A DNA stretch of 8,261 nt from Hungatella sp. UBA3147 (GTDB taxonomy: Bacteria; Bacillota; Clostridia; Lachnospirales; Lachnospiraceae): the NCBI GenBank assembly GCA_002365025.1, contig DEYX01000081.1, forward strand, positions 1 to 8,261, read 5' to 3'. The notes beneath the pieces are model-generated. The model saw nothing but the letters and a program-made list of their open reading frames with translations. It was not told the origin of the DNA and made no database searches. Below are positions 1-6,653 of the stretch, in pieces. Each line of letters opens with the position of its first letter. Within the stretch, counting starts at the first letter, position 1. The position numbers were made by a program, and so were the translations under genes.

Positions 1-19
1 AACAGGCCCTTGGCCTAAC

Positions 20-49
20 AATGAAAAACAGGCAGCCGGACCGCCTGTT
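20..49 (-). terminator. Rho-independent terminator after the pseudo-ABC gene
   Basis: On the minus strand the arm AACAGGCGG (41-49) pairs with CTGCCTGTT (27-35) around a 5-nt loop. This gives nine pairs, one of them a G-T wobble. The second arm runs into a GTTTTTC tract. It lies 11 nt beyond the stop codon of the 61-1506 gene and so marks the 3' end of the three-gene two-component operon. A second small hairpin (AGGCC, loop, GGCCT; 4-16) lies just beyond it. Confidence 0.8.
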
Positions 50-60
50 AATTCTATTCA

Positions 61-1506
61 TTACCAGCCTACTTTATAAAATTCCTCTTTCGCGTATTCT
101 GCCGCCACCTTTCCATCCTGCAGAATTATCATCCGGTCTGATACATCCATGTTGTCGGCAAGGTTGCTTGTGAGAATGAGTACCGAGATCCCACTGTTTT
201 TCAGCTCCTGGATCAGATCCAGCACGTAACGTCTTAAGTACATGTCCCCCTTTGCCAGCGGCTGTACACACACGGCGACCTTAGGGTGAAGGAGATGGAT
301 CCGGTAATAGGCAAGTCCGTATCTTTCCCGCAGGCTTAAACGTTCAATCTTTCCAGCATCAATACAGGGCCCCACCTTTTTCATATATTCTTTCCGTACA
401 CTGCGAAGATGGCTTCGCTTTAAATTCCCGAACAACACCTTCCGATCCAGAAGAAACGTCAGGTTTTCCATATAGCTCATATCCCTAAACAGAAAGGTTT
501 CTGCCGGATCATCAGGAATAACAGCTACTCCCTCCTTAAAAAAGTCCGTGGGCTCCTCTCCTGCAAAGGCCCTTTCTCCCAGGTAAATCCTGCCGGCCCT
601 GATTCCCCTGCTGCCGGAGAGAACCTCTACCAGAGGCTCCCAGGTCTGATTATCCGTATCCAGTATCATCAGACATTCCCCTTTTCTCAGAGAAAAACCC
701 ACTGGCTCTTTTCCATTCAAATGTACGCCATCTAATTTTAGAACAGCCTCCTCCTTAGGTTCCCGGATCTGGCTGCCGGATAAATCAAACGATATGGTGT
801 AAGGCTGAAGGGCCGTTTCCACCATTTCTTCTTTTTCAAACACCTTCCATATGATTCCCTGATGAAAAAGAGCCGCCCGGTCCGCAATCTGGAACACCTC
901 CTGATGATGGTTGCCCATATAAAGGAATGCGGTCCCCCTCTTTGCCTGCTCTCTGATAATGTCCTGAAACTGTTTTAGTTCCATCTGGCTTAAGAAATTG
1001 CTGATCCTGTCCAGAATAATGAACCGGCACCCAGCCAGAATGGCTTTTAAAAGCTCAGTCACACAGCGTTCAAAGGCGCTTAAGGTTGAAACCCGGCGTT
1101 TGGGATCAATGGACAGTCCCAGCTCCGCCATCAAAAGCTCCACCTGATGATCCAGCACTCTGCTGTTAATAATATACTTTTTAAATCCCTTCCGCATAAC
1201 AAACAGATTATCAGATATGGTCAGGCTGTCTATGAGCCGCCCCCTCTCCTCAATGACATAAACCCGGTTGTCAGTAAAGTCCGCGTGGGAATAATGATTT
1301 ACCCGGTCTCCTTCATAGTATACTCCGCCAAAGCTTATGGGAATGTTATGACAGATGAGGCGGATCAATTGGGAACAGCCCTTTGCATCGGATATGATGA
1401 GCCCCATAATTTCTCCCTGGAGAATATAAAAATCCAGATTATCCAGATAACGCTCTCCGTTTTCTTCCAGGGTAACATGATTCAGCCGGAGAATTTCCTT
1501 TCTCAT
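61..1506 (-). CDS. Degenerate tandem ABC ATPase (sugar ABC / RbsA-MglA-like), probably catalytically inactive
   Basis: This 481-residue protein has the length and two-lobe layout of monosaccharide ABC transporter ATPases of the RbsA/MglA type, with lobes at about 5-235 and 255-478. The fold is recognisable from the order of motifs, but the active-site residues are gone. In lobe 1 the Walker A position reads ISDAKGCSQ (38-46), with Cys44 replacing the lysine. The signature is LSAFE (142-146). Walker B is FIILDR (162-167), with Arg replacing the catalytic Glu, and the switch His is Asn199. In lobe 2 the Walker A position (283-291) has no glycine or lysine, the signature is LSLRE (390-394), and Walker B reads VAVCVQ (410-415), without the Asp or Glu. 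The frame is intact over the full length and has a good GAGGTGA ribosome binding site, so it looks like a maintained protein and not a decaying gene. It begins 20 nt after the histidine kinase stop and is the last gene of that operon. No permease or sugar-binding protein accompanies it here. A regulatory or scaffolding role is inference; the loss of ATPase motifs is read directly. Confidence 0.85.
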   Translation of the reverse strand: MRKEILRLNHVTLEENGERYLDNLDFYILQGEIMGLIISDAKGCSQLIRLICHNIPISFGGVYYEGDRVNHYSHADFTDNRVYVIEERGRLIDSLTISDNLFVMRKGFKKYIINSRVLDHQVELLMAELGLSIDPKRRVSTLSAFERCVTELLKAILAGCRFIILDRISNFLSQMELKQFQDIIREQAKRGTAFLYMGNHHQEVFQIADRAALFHQGIIWKVFEKEEMVETALQPYTISFDLSGSQIREPKEEAVLKLDGVHLNGKEPVGFSLRKGECLMILDTDNQTWEPLVEVLSGSRGIRAGRIYLGERAFAGEEPTDFFKEGVAVIPDDPAETFLFRDMSYMENLTFLLDRKVLFGNLKRSHLRSVRKEYMKKVGPCIDAGKIERLSLRERYGLAYYRIHLLHPKVAVCVQPLAKGDMYLRRYVLDLIQELKNSGISVLILTSNLADNMDVSDRMIILQDGKVAAEYAKEEFYKVGW

Positions 1507-1526
1507 CTCATCACCTCTCTCTCCTT

Positions 1527-2546
1527 TTAATCCTTTACCAGAGGAAGGGATATCTCCACATCCGTTCCAGCCTCCACCTGGCTGTAGACGTGGATGCCAT
1601 ATTCCTCTCCGAAGAGCAGCTTGATTCTGTTATTGACATTCTGGATTGCAATGCCGCCTTTCCGGTCTAAATCAGGGTTCACATCGTCTAAGGATAAGCT
1701 TTTAAGTTTTTCATTTAACATTTTTACCCTTTCGGCCTCCATCCCAAGTCCGTCATCAGATATCTTGATGATCAACCGGGAATCCGTTACCAAAATTTTA
1801 ATGATCAGATGCCCTTCCCCTATTTTCCTCTCAATCCCGTGATAAATAGAATTTTCAACAACCGGCTGCAGAGTCAGCTTTGGCAGACGGTATTGCAGGA
1901 TCTCCATTTCATCCAGTTCTTCAGAACATGCGTACTGGATATTCAGCTGTAACTTTTTTCCGAAGCGGAACTGTTGGATATAATAGTAATTCTCAATATT
2001 TGCAAGCTCATCTTCTAAGTTTACCAGATGGTCTACATTGGAAATAGTATAGCGGAAAAAGGTAGCAAGGGCCTCCGTCATCTCCGCTATGCTGTCCACG
2101 CCCAGGCTCAGCGCCTCACTCCGTATTCCTTCCAGAGTATTGTACAAAAAATGAGGATTGATCTGGTTTTGCAGGGCAAGATATTCCGCCTGCTTTTTTG
2201 AAACATTAATCAGTTCCCTGGTCCCAAGCATTTCAAAAAACCTTTGATTTACTTTCTCAGTTTCCGGGCAGTAGGGATAGCGTATTTTTAATAAGTCATT
2301 TAATACACTGCCAGAGGCAAACTGCCGTTCCACCCGTTTGGTTTCCTGCATGGGCTTATAAATTCCATAATATACGTTGTAGAAAAATAAGACCAGGAGA
2401 ACGGAAGCCGCCATTATAAGCCAAATTTGCTCCGGCTGACCCCTGGTTAAGTACAGGGCATAGCAAAGCAAAAGCATGAATCCGGTCAAAATACCTGCCA
2501 ATAGAAGAATCACTCTGACGGACAGAAACCGTAATTTTTCCTTCAT
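1527..2546 (-). CDS. YesM-type sensor histidine kinase with minimal extracytoplasmic part
   Basis: Membrane histidine kinase of the LytS/YesM family (His_kinase plus HATPase_c), expected to phosphorylate the response regulator encoded just upstream. The 339-residue form starts with two hydrophobic segments (about 8-33 and 41-60) joined by only about 7-8 residues. A linker (61-120) follows, then the phosphoacceptor motif QNQINPHFLYNTLE with His132. The ATP-binding boxes come next: N-box LQPVVENSIYHG (226-237), G1 DDGLGM (264-269) and a Gly-rich GGIAIQNVNNR stretch (297-307). Family members such as B. subtilis YesM are much longer, near 580 residues, because of a large extracellular sensor domain and a HAMP domain. 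Here the sensor domain is absent. A longer reading from an ATG at 2585 would overlap the response regulator gene. I chose 2546 because GGGAGG lies 6 nt before it and the protein then begins with MKEKLRFL. Pairing with the pseudo-ABC protein is inferred from the operon. Confidence 0.92.
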   Translation of the reverse strand: MKEKLRFLSVRVILLLAGILTGFMLLLCYALYLTRGQPEQIWLIMAASVLLVLFFYNVYYGIYKPMQETKRVERQFASGSVLNDLLKIRYPYCPETEKVNQRFFEMLGTRELINVSKKQAEYLALQNQINPHFLYNTLEGIRSEALSLGVDSIAEMTEALATFFRYTISNVDHLVNLEDELANIENYYYIQQFRFGKKLQLNIQYACSEELDEMEILQYRLPKLTLQPVVENSIYHGIERKIGEGHLIIKILVTDSRLIIKISDDGLGMEAERVKMLNEKLKSLSLDDVNPDLDRKGGIAIQNVNNRIKLLFGEEYGIHVYSQVEAGTDVEISLPLVKD

Positions 2547-2552
2547 AATACG

Positions 2553-2558
2553 CCTCCC
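2553..2558 (-). promoter_or_regulatory. Ribosome binding site fixing the histidine kinase start
   Basis: GGGAGG on the minus strand lies 6 nt before the ATG at 2546 and 1 nt beyond the response regulator stop (2560-2562). It favours the 339-residue kinase over the longer overlapping reading from 2585. Confidence 0.8.
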
Positions 2559-2559
2559 A

Positions 2560-4167
2560 TCAGGAATAAAGCTTCCGATACTCATTTGGCTTTAAACCGG
2601 AATATTTAGTAAAGTTCTTTGTAAAATACTTTACATCGCTGTAGCCCACTTCCTCACATATGGATGCTACACTTAAATTTGTTTCTTTTAGAAGACCTTT
2701 CGCCTGTTCCATACGTACCTCGGATAGGAATTCCAGAAAGTTCTTTCCTGTCTCCTTCTTAAACAGGGAACTGAAATATGTAGGATTGAATCCGGCGACT
2801 TCACTGACTGTTTCTAAGGTAATGGCTTCCCTATAATGGTCCCTGATGTATTTTTTGGCTATGCGGATGGGACGGTTATTCTCCTGCATCTTTCCGGCAA
2901 CGGCCTTATCGTAGGAAGCGGAAATCTCTTTTATGAGATAGCGCAGGACCTCTCTTGCAGAAGAACAAAATTCCACTCCCTGATTAAACCGTTCCATAAA
3001 ATTCTGTTCAATGGGGATCTTATGGTTTTTCATAAAAAACAGATAAAGGTTACAGACCTCTCTGCACATCTGCAGAATTTCATGCCCGGTCATATCCGGC
3101 TGCTCCAAAAGCCCGTCTTTCAGTTTCATCAGGCAATCCCCCACCTGCTGCCTGTCCAGACTTTCCAAAGCCGTATTCATGTTCTGGTTAAACTGAGTGA
3201 ACCACTGGCTTGATGCCAGATGAAAAGAGCTGCGCAGCTCACCTTCCAGGAGTTTGCCGTTTCCGGCCACCAGGCGCTGCTCCACTAAGTACCTGGCGGA
3301 TTTGAGGGAACTCCTTAGCTGGACGATATTCCATACAGTTGCTCCAAACCCAATGGTCACTCGAAGCCCTTCCAGAATAGATTCCAGCACAGCAAGCTCA
3401 TTTAATATATTTTTGCATTGCCGGCGGATGAGTTTCCTGTTTTCCTCACCATAATTCAGGAATAGATAAATATGGCTGTTTTCCACATACAATTCCCAGT
3501 CATATACATGGCCTTTCAGCATCTGCTCAGCAATCTGAGTTGTCTTTTCTGTCAGAAATTCCAGGTTTTTCTCGTCAGGCATGGAAATTCCATCAAATTT
3601 GACACAAACGATCTGGAAGCACCCCTGTTTTAACTGATAATAATACAGCTTATTAATTTCTTCCAGGCTGGAGCAGTCCTGTTCACTTCGGTCCCGGTAC
3701 AAGACATTGGAAAACCAAGTGGTCCGCAGCCTCTCTGCGTCACTTTTCCTTGCCAGCCTGACCCGCTCCTCGAAGGTCAGTTGTTCGCTTTTTTCATTAT
3801 ACCTTACTCTTATCTTTTCCAGAGTTTCTGTTAGTTCCTGTTTTTTGATTGGTTTTAACAAATAATCGCTGACCCCATATTTGATCGCTGTCTGGGCATA
3901 TTCAAAATGGCGGTATCCGCTGATGATCACAAATTCCACGCCTACATTCAGTTCCCGGGTCTTTTTTACCAGGTCCAGGCCGTCATATCCCGGCATCCGG
4001 ATATCCGTAATCACTACATCAGGAGAAAGGGCTTCTATCTTTTCAAGCGCCTCGATCCCATTATTTGCCACACCGCTGAGCTTCATATCCAGTGCTTGCC
4101 AATCGATCAGCTTCTCGATCAGCTGGCAGATCTTTTCTTCATCATCTGCAATCAATACTTTTAACAT
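2560..4167 (-). CDS. YesN-type response regulator (receiver plus AraC HTH)
   Basis: A 535-residue cytoplasmic DNA-binding response regulator. The N-terminal receiver domain (1-120) has the acidic pair Asp8/Asp9, phosphoacceptor Asp55 in VVITDIRMPG, the switch residue Ser83 in IISGYRH, and Lys105 in DYLLKP. A long middle region (about 125-430) has no motif I recognise; it is common in large YesN-like proteins of Clostridia. The C-terminal AraC/XylS double helix-turn-helix spans about 433-535 and includes AITLETVSEVAGFNPTYFS and the late motif GYSDVKYFTKNFTKYSG. I start it at 4167, not at the upstream in-frame ATG at 4257. The receiver then begins cleanly with MLKVLIADDE, AGGGGG lies 6 nt before, and the upstream extension would cover the promoter. 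It is the first gene of a three-gene operon with its kinase 13 nt downstream. Family members usually control carbohydrate uptake or polysaccharide use, but the target here is not in view. Confidence 0.93.
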   Translation of the reverse strand: MLKVLIADDEEKICQLIEKLIDWQALDMKLSGVANNGIEALEKIEALSPDVVITDIRMPGYDGLDLVKKTRELNVGVEFVIISGYRHFEYAQTAIKYGVSDYLLKPIKKQELTETLEKIRVRYNEKSEQLTFEERVRLARKSDAERLRTTWFSNVLYRDRSEQDCSSLEEINKLYYYQLKQGCFQIVCVKFDGISMPDEKNLEFLTEKTTQIAEQMLKGHVYDWELYVENSHIYLFLNYGEENRKLIRRQCKNILNELAVLESILEGLRVTIGFGATVWNIVQLRSSLKSARYLVEQRLVAGNGKLLEGELRSSFHLASSQWFTQFNQNMNTALESLDRQQVGDCLMKLKDGLLEQPDMTGHEILQMCREVCNLYLFFMKNHKIPIEQNFMERFNQGVEFCSSAREVLRYLIKEISASYDKAVAGKMQENNRPIRIAKKYIRDHYREAITLETVSEVAGFNPTYFSSLFKKETGKNFLEFLSEVRMEQAKGLLKETNLSVASICEEVGYSDVKYFTKNFTKYSGLKPNEYRKLYS

Positions 4168-4201
4168 GATTAACCCCCTGCTTTGCCCCGATTCTTTTGT
4201 C

Positions 4202-4230
4202 ATTATATCATGTTCGCCCGGGTGAAGGAA
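4202..4230 (-). promoter_or_regulatory. Extended -10 promoter of the two-component operon, with palindrome
   Basis: On the minus strand a perfect TATAAT (4202-4207) is preceded by TGA, giving an extended -10 (TGN-TATAAT). It lies 34 nt upstream of the response regulator start codon. The -35 at a 17-bp spacing is TTCCTT (4225-4230), a poor match to TTGACA, which suits an activator-dependent or extended -10 promoter. The interrupted palindrome TTCACCC/GGGCGAA (4213-4226; one mismatch between arms) fills the spacer and touches the -35, where an operator would act. Confidence 0.65.
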
Positions 4231-4303
4231 GTAGTGTAAAAAATAAAAAGCAGCCATAAATTATAGACGAGGTAAGCTCTGTCAGGCCGATGAATCCAAC
4301 CTC

Positions 4304-5047
4304 TCATTCCCACTTGAAAAAGCGTAGGGAAATACTGATACATATCACCGCAATGGCGATCATCACCATAACCGGAATGAAAACCCTATCCATTGGCAGC
4401 CCCAGTGAGGCAGCCTTAAGAAGTTTAATTCCCTGTGTCAGCGGAAGGAGGTCTGCTGCTTTTTGAAATGCAGCAGGCATCACCTCGTAAGGCAGAGTGG
4501 CACCTGAAAAAATCAGCATTGGAAAGTACAGAAGGCTGGCAGCGGCACCGGCTATTTTCGTATTCGGCGCTATCCCGCCCACCAGCAGCCCAATGCTGAA
4601 CATGGACAACATAACCAGCAAGTATGCCCCTAGAAACGGAAGCCACGAGCCTTTTAATTGAAATCCAAAAAATAGCGCTCCAGTTGTATAGACCAGGATA
4701 AGGGATGCAATCGAATAAAGCGTGTAAATAGCAACCTGCACCGCCAGGATAAGTGCAGGATCAGCGGGCGTTACCTTAAACCGCTTTAAAATCTTTCTGC
4801 TTCGATAATCAGATACAACCAGGGGAAGCCCCATCACGCCTCCGGCACATATGGCAATGGTTGATACCGCACCAAAGGATTGTTCCAGGAACGTATAATC
4901 TGCACCATCAAAAGCGGGTTTGTCTCTAAAAACTGCTCCTAAGATTACAACCACGACAATAGGCATGCAAATAGCAAAGATAAACATGTCCAGCCCGCGA
5001 AGGGACAACTTTCCTTCTGTTTTTAGTAACGTTTTAAATATTCTCAT
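4304..5047 (-). CDS. ABC-2 type transporter permease
   Basis: A 247-residue integral membrane protein, the permease partner of the ATPase encoded immediately upstream; together they should form a small export pump. Six hydrophobic segments are visible at about 20-40, 56-78, 98-128, 134-158, 165-186 and 221-241. The cytoplasmic loop DYRSRKILKRFKVTP (80-94) and the late LPLTQGIKLLKA motif (201-212) are typical of the ABC-2 family of drug, antibiotic and lipid exporters. An upstream in-frame ATG at 5098 exists. I chose 5047 because GGGGAGGG lies 5 nt before it and the protein then begins with MRIFKTLLK. This gives a 14-nt overlap with the 3' end of the ATPase gene, consistent with translational coupling. 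The substrate cannot be told from the sequence. Confidence 0.9.
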   Translation of the reverse strand: MRIFKTLLKTEGKLSLRGLDMFIFAICMPIVVVVILGAVFRDKPAFDGADYTFLEQSFGAVSTIAICAGGVMGLPLVVSDYRSRKILKRFKVTPADPALILAVQVAIYTLYSIASLILVYTTGALFFGFQLKGSWLPFLGAYLLVMLSMFSIGLLVGGIAPNTKIAGAAASLLYFPMLIFSGATLPYEVMPAAFQKAADLLPLTQGIKLLKAASLGLPMDRVFIPVMVMIAIAVICISISLRFFKWE

Positions 5048-5765
5048 ATACACCCTCCCCGTCTGTGTACCAAAGATATGCATCCTCAAGCTTTTCATAA
5101 GGACTTGCTGTGACCGCTTCTTTTATGGAACCGCAAAAAATGCTCTTCCCGTTCTTTAAAATCATGATCCTGTCACAAAGGGCTTCCACCTCATCCATAA
5201 AATGAGAGGTCAGCAAAATGGTGATACCTCTTTCTTTTAACTGGGAAAGACTCTTCCACACTTCCCGACGTGCCCTGGCATCCAATCCGGTTGTCAGTTC
5301 GTCTAAAAATACGACTTCGGGATCCGGAATCAGCGCGAGCACGATAAAAAGCCGTTGCTTCTGACCTCCTGAAAGTTCACTGACCAGATTATTTGACTTT
5401 TCCGAAAGCCCGAACTGCTCCAGTAGAACACCATAATCCAGGGTGCTTTTGTAAAGCGAAGCAGTAACTTCACAAAGTTCATCTACCTTGATTTTGTCCT
5501 GATAATTGGCTTCCTGAAATTGAACACCGACCCTCTCAAAAAGTTTTTTCCGGTCTTTTTGCGGATTCATTCCCAGAATTGATACTGTTCCACTATCCTG
5601 CTTTTTCGTTCCCAGGATACATTCGATTGCCGTACTTTTACCCGCACCGTTTGCTCCCAGCAAGCCAAACACTTCCCCGCTGCAAATTGAGATACTAATA
5701 TTCTCTATTGCTTTCACTTGGGCGTAAGACTTGCACAATCCTTTTACTTCTATGGTTATTTCCAT
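5034..5765 (-). CDS. ABC transporter ATP-binding protein (ABC-2 exporter type)
   Basis: A 243-residue ATPase that powers export through the neighbouring permease. All nucleotide-binding motifs are intact: Walker A GANGAGKST (37-45), Q-loop Gln near 83-84 (VQFQE), signature LSGGQ (131-135), Walker B VVFLDE (151-156) and switch His188 in LTSHFMDE. This contrasts sharply with the degenerate ABC protein at 61-1506. One small oddity is LDELTTGLD, where most relatives have LDEPTTGLD. The start at 5765 (MEITIEVKGL) has GGAGGG 10 nt upstream, a slightly long spacing. An in-frame ATG at 5816 would place the start inside the palindromic operator and is rejected. The gene lies 60 nt after the MerR regulator and directly behind a MerR-type promoter, so it is probably induced by that regulator's ligand. 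Confidence 0.94.
   Translation of the reverse strand: MEITIEVKGLCKSYAQVKAIENISISICSGEVFGLLGANGAGKSTAIECILGTKKQDSGTVSILGMNPQKDRKKLFERVGVQFQEANYQDKIKVDELCEVTASLYKSTLDYGVLLEQFGLSEKSNNLVSELSGGQKQRLFIVLALIPDPEVVFLDELTTGLDARARREVWKSLSQLKERGITILLTSHFMDEVEALCDRIMILKNGKSIFCGSIKEAVTASPYEKLEDAYLWYTDGEGVYENI
5053..5060 (-). promoter_or_regulatory. Ribosome binding site for the permease inside the ATPase gene
   Basis: GGGGAGGG on the minus strand lies 5 nt before the ATG at 5047, within the last codons of the ATPase gene. It selects 5047 over the upstream in-frame ATG at 5098. Confidence 0.75.
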
Positions 5766-5798
5766 GTGATAAAATCCCTCCTTTTTCTTTTCACAAAA

Positions 5799-5829
5799 AG
5801 AATAACACCAGAGCAAAGTCTGGTGTCAA
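5799..5829 (-). promoter_or_regulatory. MerR-type promoter and operator of the ABC exporter genes
   Basis: Minus-strand -35 TTGACA (5824-5829; 6/6) and -10 TATTCT (5799-5804; 4/6 to TATAAT) are separated by exactly 19 bp. That is the over-long spacer typical of promoters that MerR-family proteins activate by twisting DNA. A perfect inverted repeat, ACACCAGA (5819-5826) and TCTGGTGT (5805-5812) around 6 nt, fills the spacer and enters the -35. The -35 overlaps the stop codon of the MerR gene (5826-5828). The repeat is followed by a T-rich stretch, so it might also act as a weak terminator for the MerR transcript. The shared half-site at the MerR promoter favours the operator reading. Confidence 0.8.
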
Positions 5830-5840
5830 AGTGTAGGGTT
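5815..5840 (-). repeat. 26-nt regulatory repeat, copy at the exporter promoter
   Basis: This stretch matches 6639-6664 at 22 of 26 positions, including the 12-nt identical core ACACCAGACTTT (minus strand, at 5815-5826). It covers the -35 and left operator arm of the exporter promoter. It also encodes the final codons (Asn-Pro-Thr-Leu-stop) of the MerR gene. Confidence 0.75.
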
Positions 5841-6593
5841 TGATTCAAAGTTTTTTTTCATCTTCCCAAGATGCTCCAGCATAACTTTCGCGTTTTCCTC
5901 CGCATAATGCAAAGAAGTGAGAAGCTTATCACATACGGATATAATATCGTCGCTTTCGTCTGGTGTATCAATCACCTGCCGGATATCTGCTTTTGGATTT
6001 TGGGATAATGTATTCAGCATTCGTAAAATTGCCGAAAGGGAGTAATTCCCACAACGCAGGGAACGAATGATTTTGAGCCGCCGAATATCCTCATCCGTAT
6101 AAACACGGTAGCCGTTTTGTTTTCGTTTTATAGTGAGCAGGCCATTCATTTCCCAATTTCTTAAAGCATCCATTGAAATTTGTAAATAATCGGCCGTTTC
6201 TTTTCTGGTTAAAACCATAGTCCCGGATTCTTGTCCCTGGTTACTGCCTGATAACAGCTTTTGGGTAATCTCTATAGCCTCTTCCGCATTCCCCTGCTCA
6301 TTTTTTATCTGCTGCAAATATTGTTCCGTTAAGGCAATTGCCTTGTCAAAATTTCCGGAAGCTGAGGTCTTAATAATCGTAATTGCCTGTTTTCTCAATC
6401 CATTTTGCAAAACCTCGACCTTTAGCGCAATTCTTACGAATTTAATTTGTTCCATATGAAAATCTGTAAAAATGCGATAACCGTTTTCCTTCCGCTCTGG
6501 TTTGGGAATAAGCTCAAGTTCTTCATAAAGCCGTACTGTATTGGAATGGATTCCCATACTACGTGCAATTTCAAATGTCTTATAAGTTTTCAT
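5826..6593 (-). CDS. MerR-family regulator with two tandem MerR DNA-binding domains
   Basis: A 255-residue DNA-binding regulator, probably controlling the adjacent ABC exporter. Two complete MerR-type winged-helix units are visible. The first spans about 4-70: FEIARSMGIHSNTVRLYEE, then wing motif ENGYRIFTD at 36-44. The second spans about 126-195: TRKETADYLQISMDALRNWE, then QNGYRVYTDED at 159-169. Each is followed by a helical segment (about 80-115 and 215-248). Ordinary MerR proteins have a single N-terminal HTH and dimerise through a C-terminal coiled coil; here one chain carries both reading heads. There is no cysteine cluster suggesting metal sensing and no large ligand-binding domain. 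The start at 6593 has only a weak ribosome binding site (GGTGGTGA, 8 nt away), implying low expression. The last codons and stop overlap the exporter promoter. Direct control of the exporter is inferred from the operator geometry. Confidence 0.92.
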   Translation of the reverse strand: MKTYKTFEIARSMGIHSNTVRLYEELELIPKPERKENGYRIFTDFHMEQIKFVRIALKVEVLQNGLRKQAITIIKTSASGNFDKAIALTEQYLQQIKNEQGNAEEAIEITQKLLSGSNQGQESGTMVLTRKETADYLQISMDALRNWEMNGLLTIKRKQNGYRVYTDEDIRRLKIIRSLRCGNYSLSAILRMLNTLSQNPKADIRQVIDTPDESDDIISVCDKLLTSLHYAEENAKVMLEHLGKMKKNFESNPTL

Positions 6594-6622
6594 TTAATCT
6601 GTCACCACCATTCTATTCCATC

Positions 6623-6653
6623 ATTATAGCATCATTTAAAAGTCTGGTGTTAT
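6623..6653 (-). promoter_or_regulatory. Promoter of the MerR regulator, probably autoregulated
   Basis: Minus-strand -10 TATAAT (6623-6628; 6/6) lies 29 nt upstream of the regulator start codon. At the same 19-bp spacing as the exporter promoter, the -35 is ATAACA (6648-6653; 4/6 to TTGACA). The spacer begins with CCAGACTTT, identical to the exporter operator. The second half-site is degraded (TGATGC against TGGTGT). Autoregulation is inferred from this shared layout. Confidence 0.65.

Noticed and set aside
836..1030. Short minus-strand frames inside larger genes (also 74-271 and 4425-4646)
   Set aside because: These are out-of-frame shadows of the pseudo-ABC and permease genes, with no family resemblance.
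1147..1530. Plus-strand open frame of 127 codons opposite the pseudo-ABC gene
   Set aside because: It lies fully antisense to a longer gene with recognisable domain layout, resembles no family I know and has no convincing ribosome binding site. The same applies to the other plus-strand frames (1594-1842, 2836-3213, 3881-4225, 7320-7640).
4237..4303. Possible terminator after the permease: T-rich run on the minus strand at 4237-4250
   Set aside because: The T run is real, but I find only a weak 5-bp GAGGT/ACCTC pairing with a long loop far from it, so no credible rho-independent hairpin. Read-through into the two-component operon cannot be excluded.
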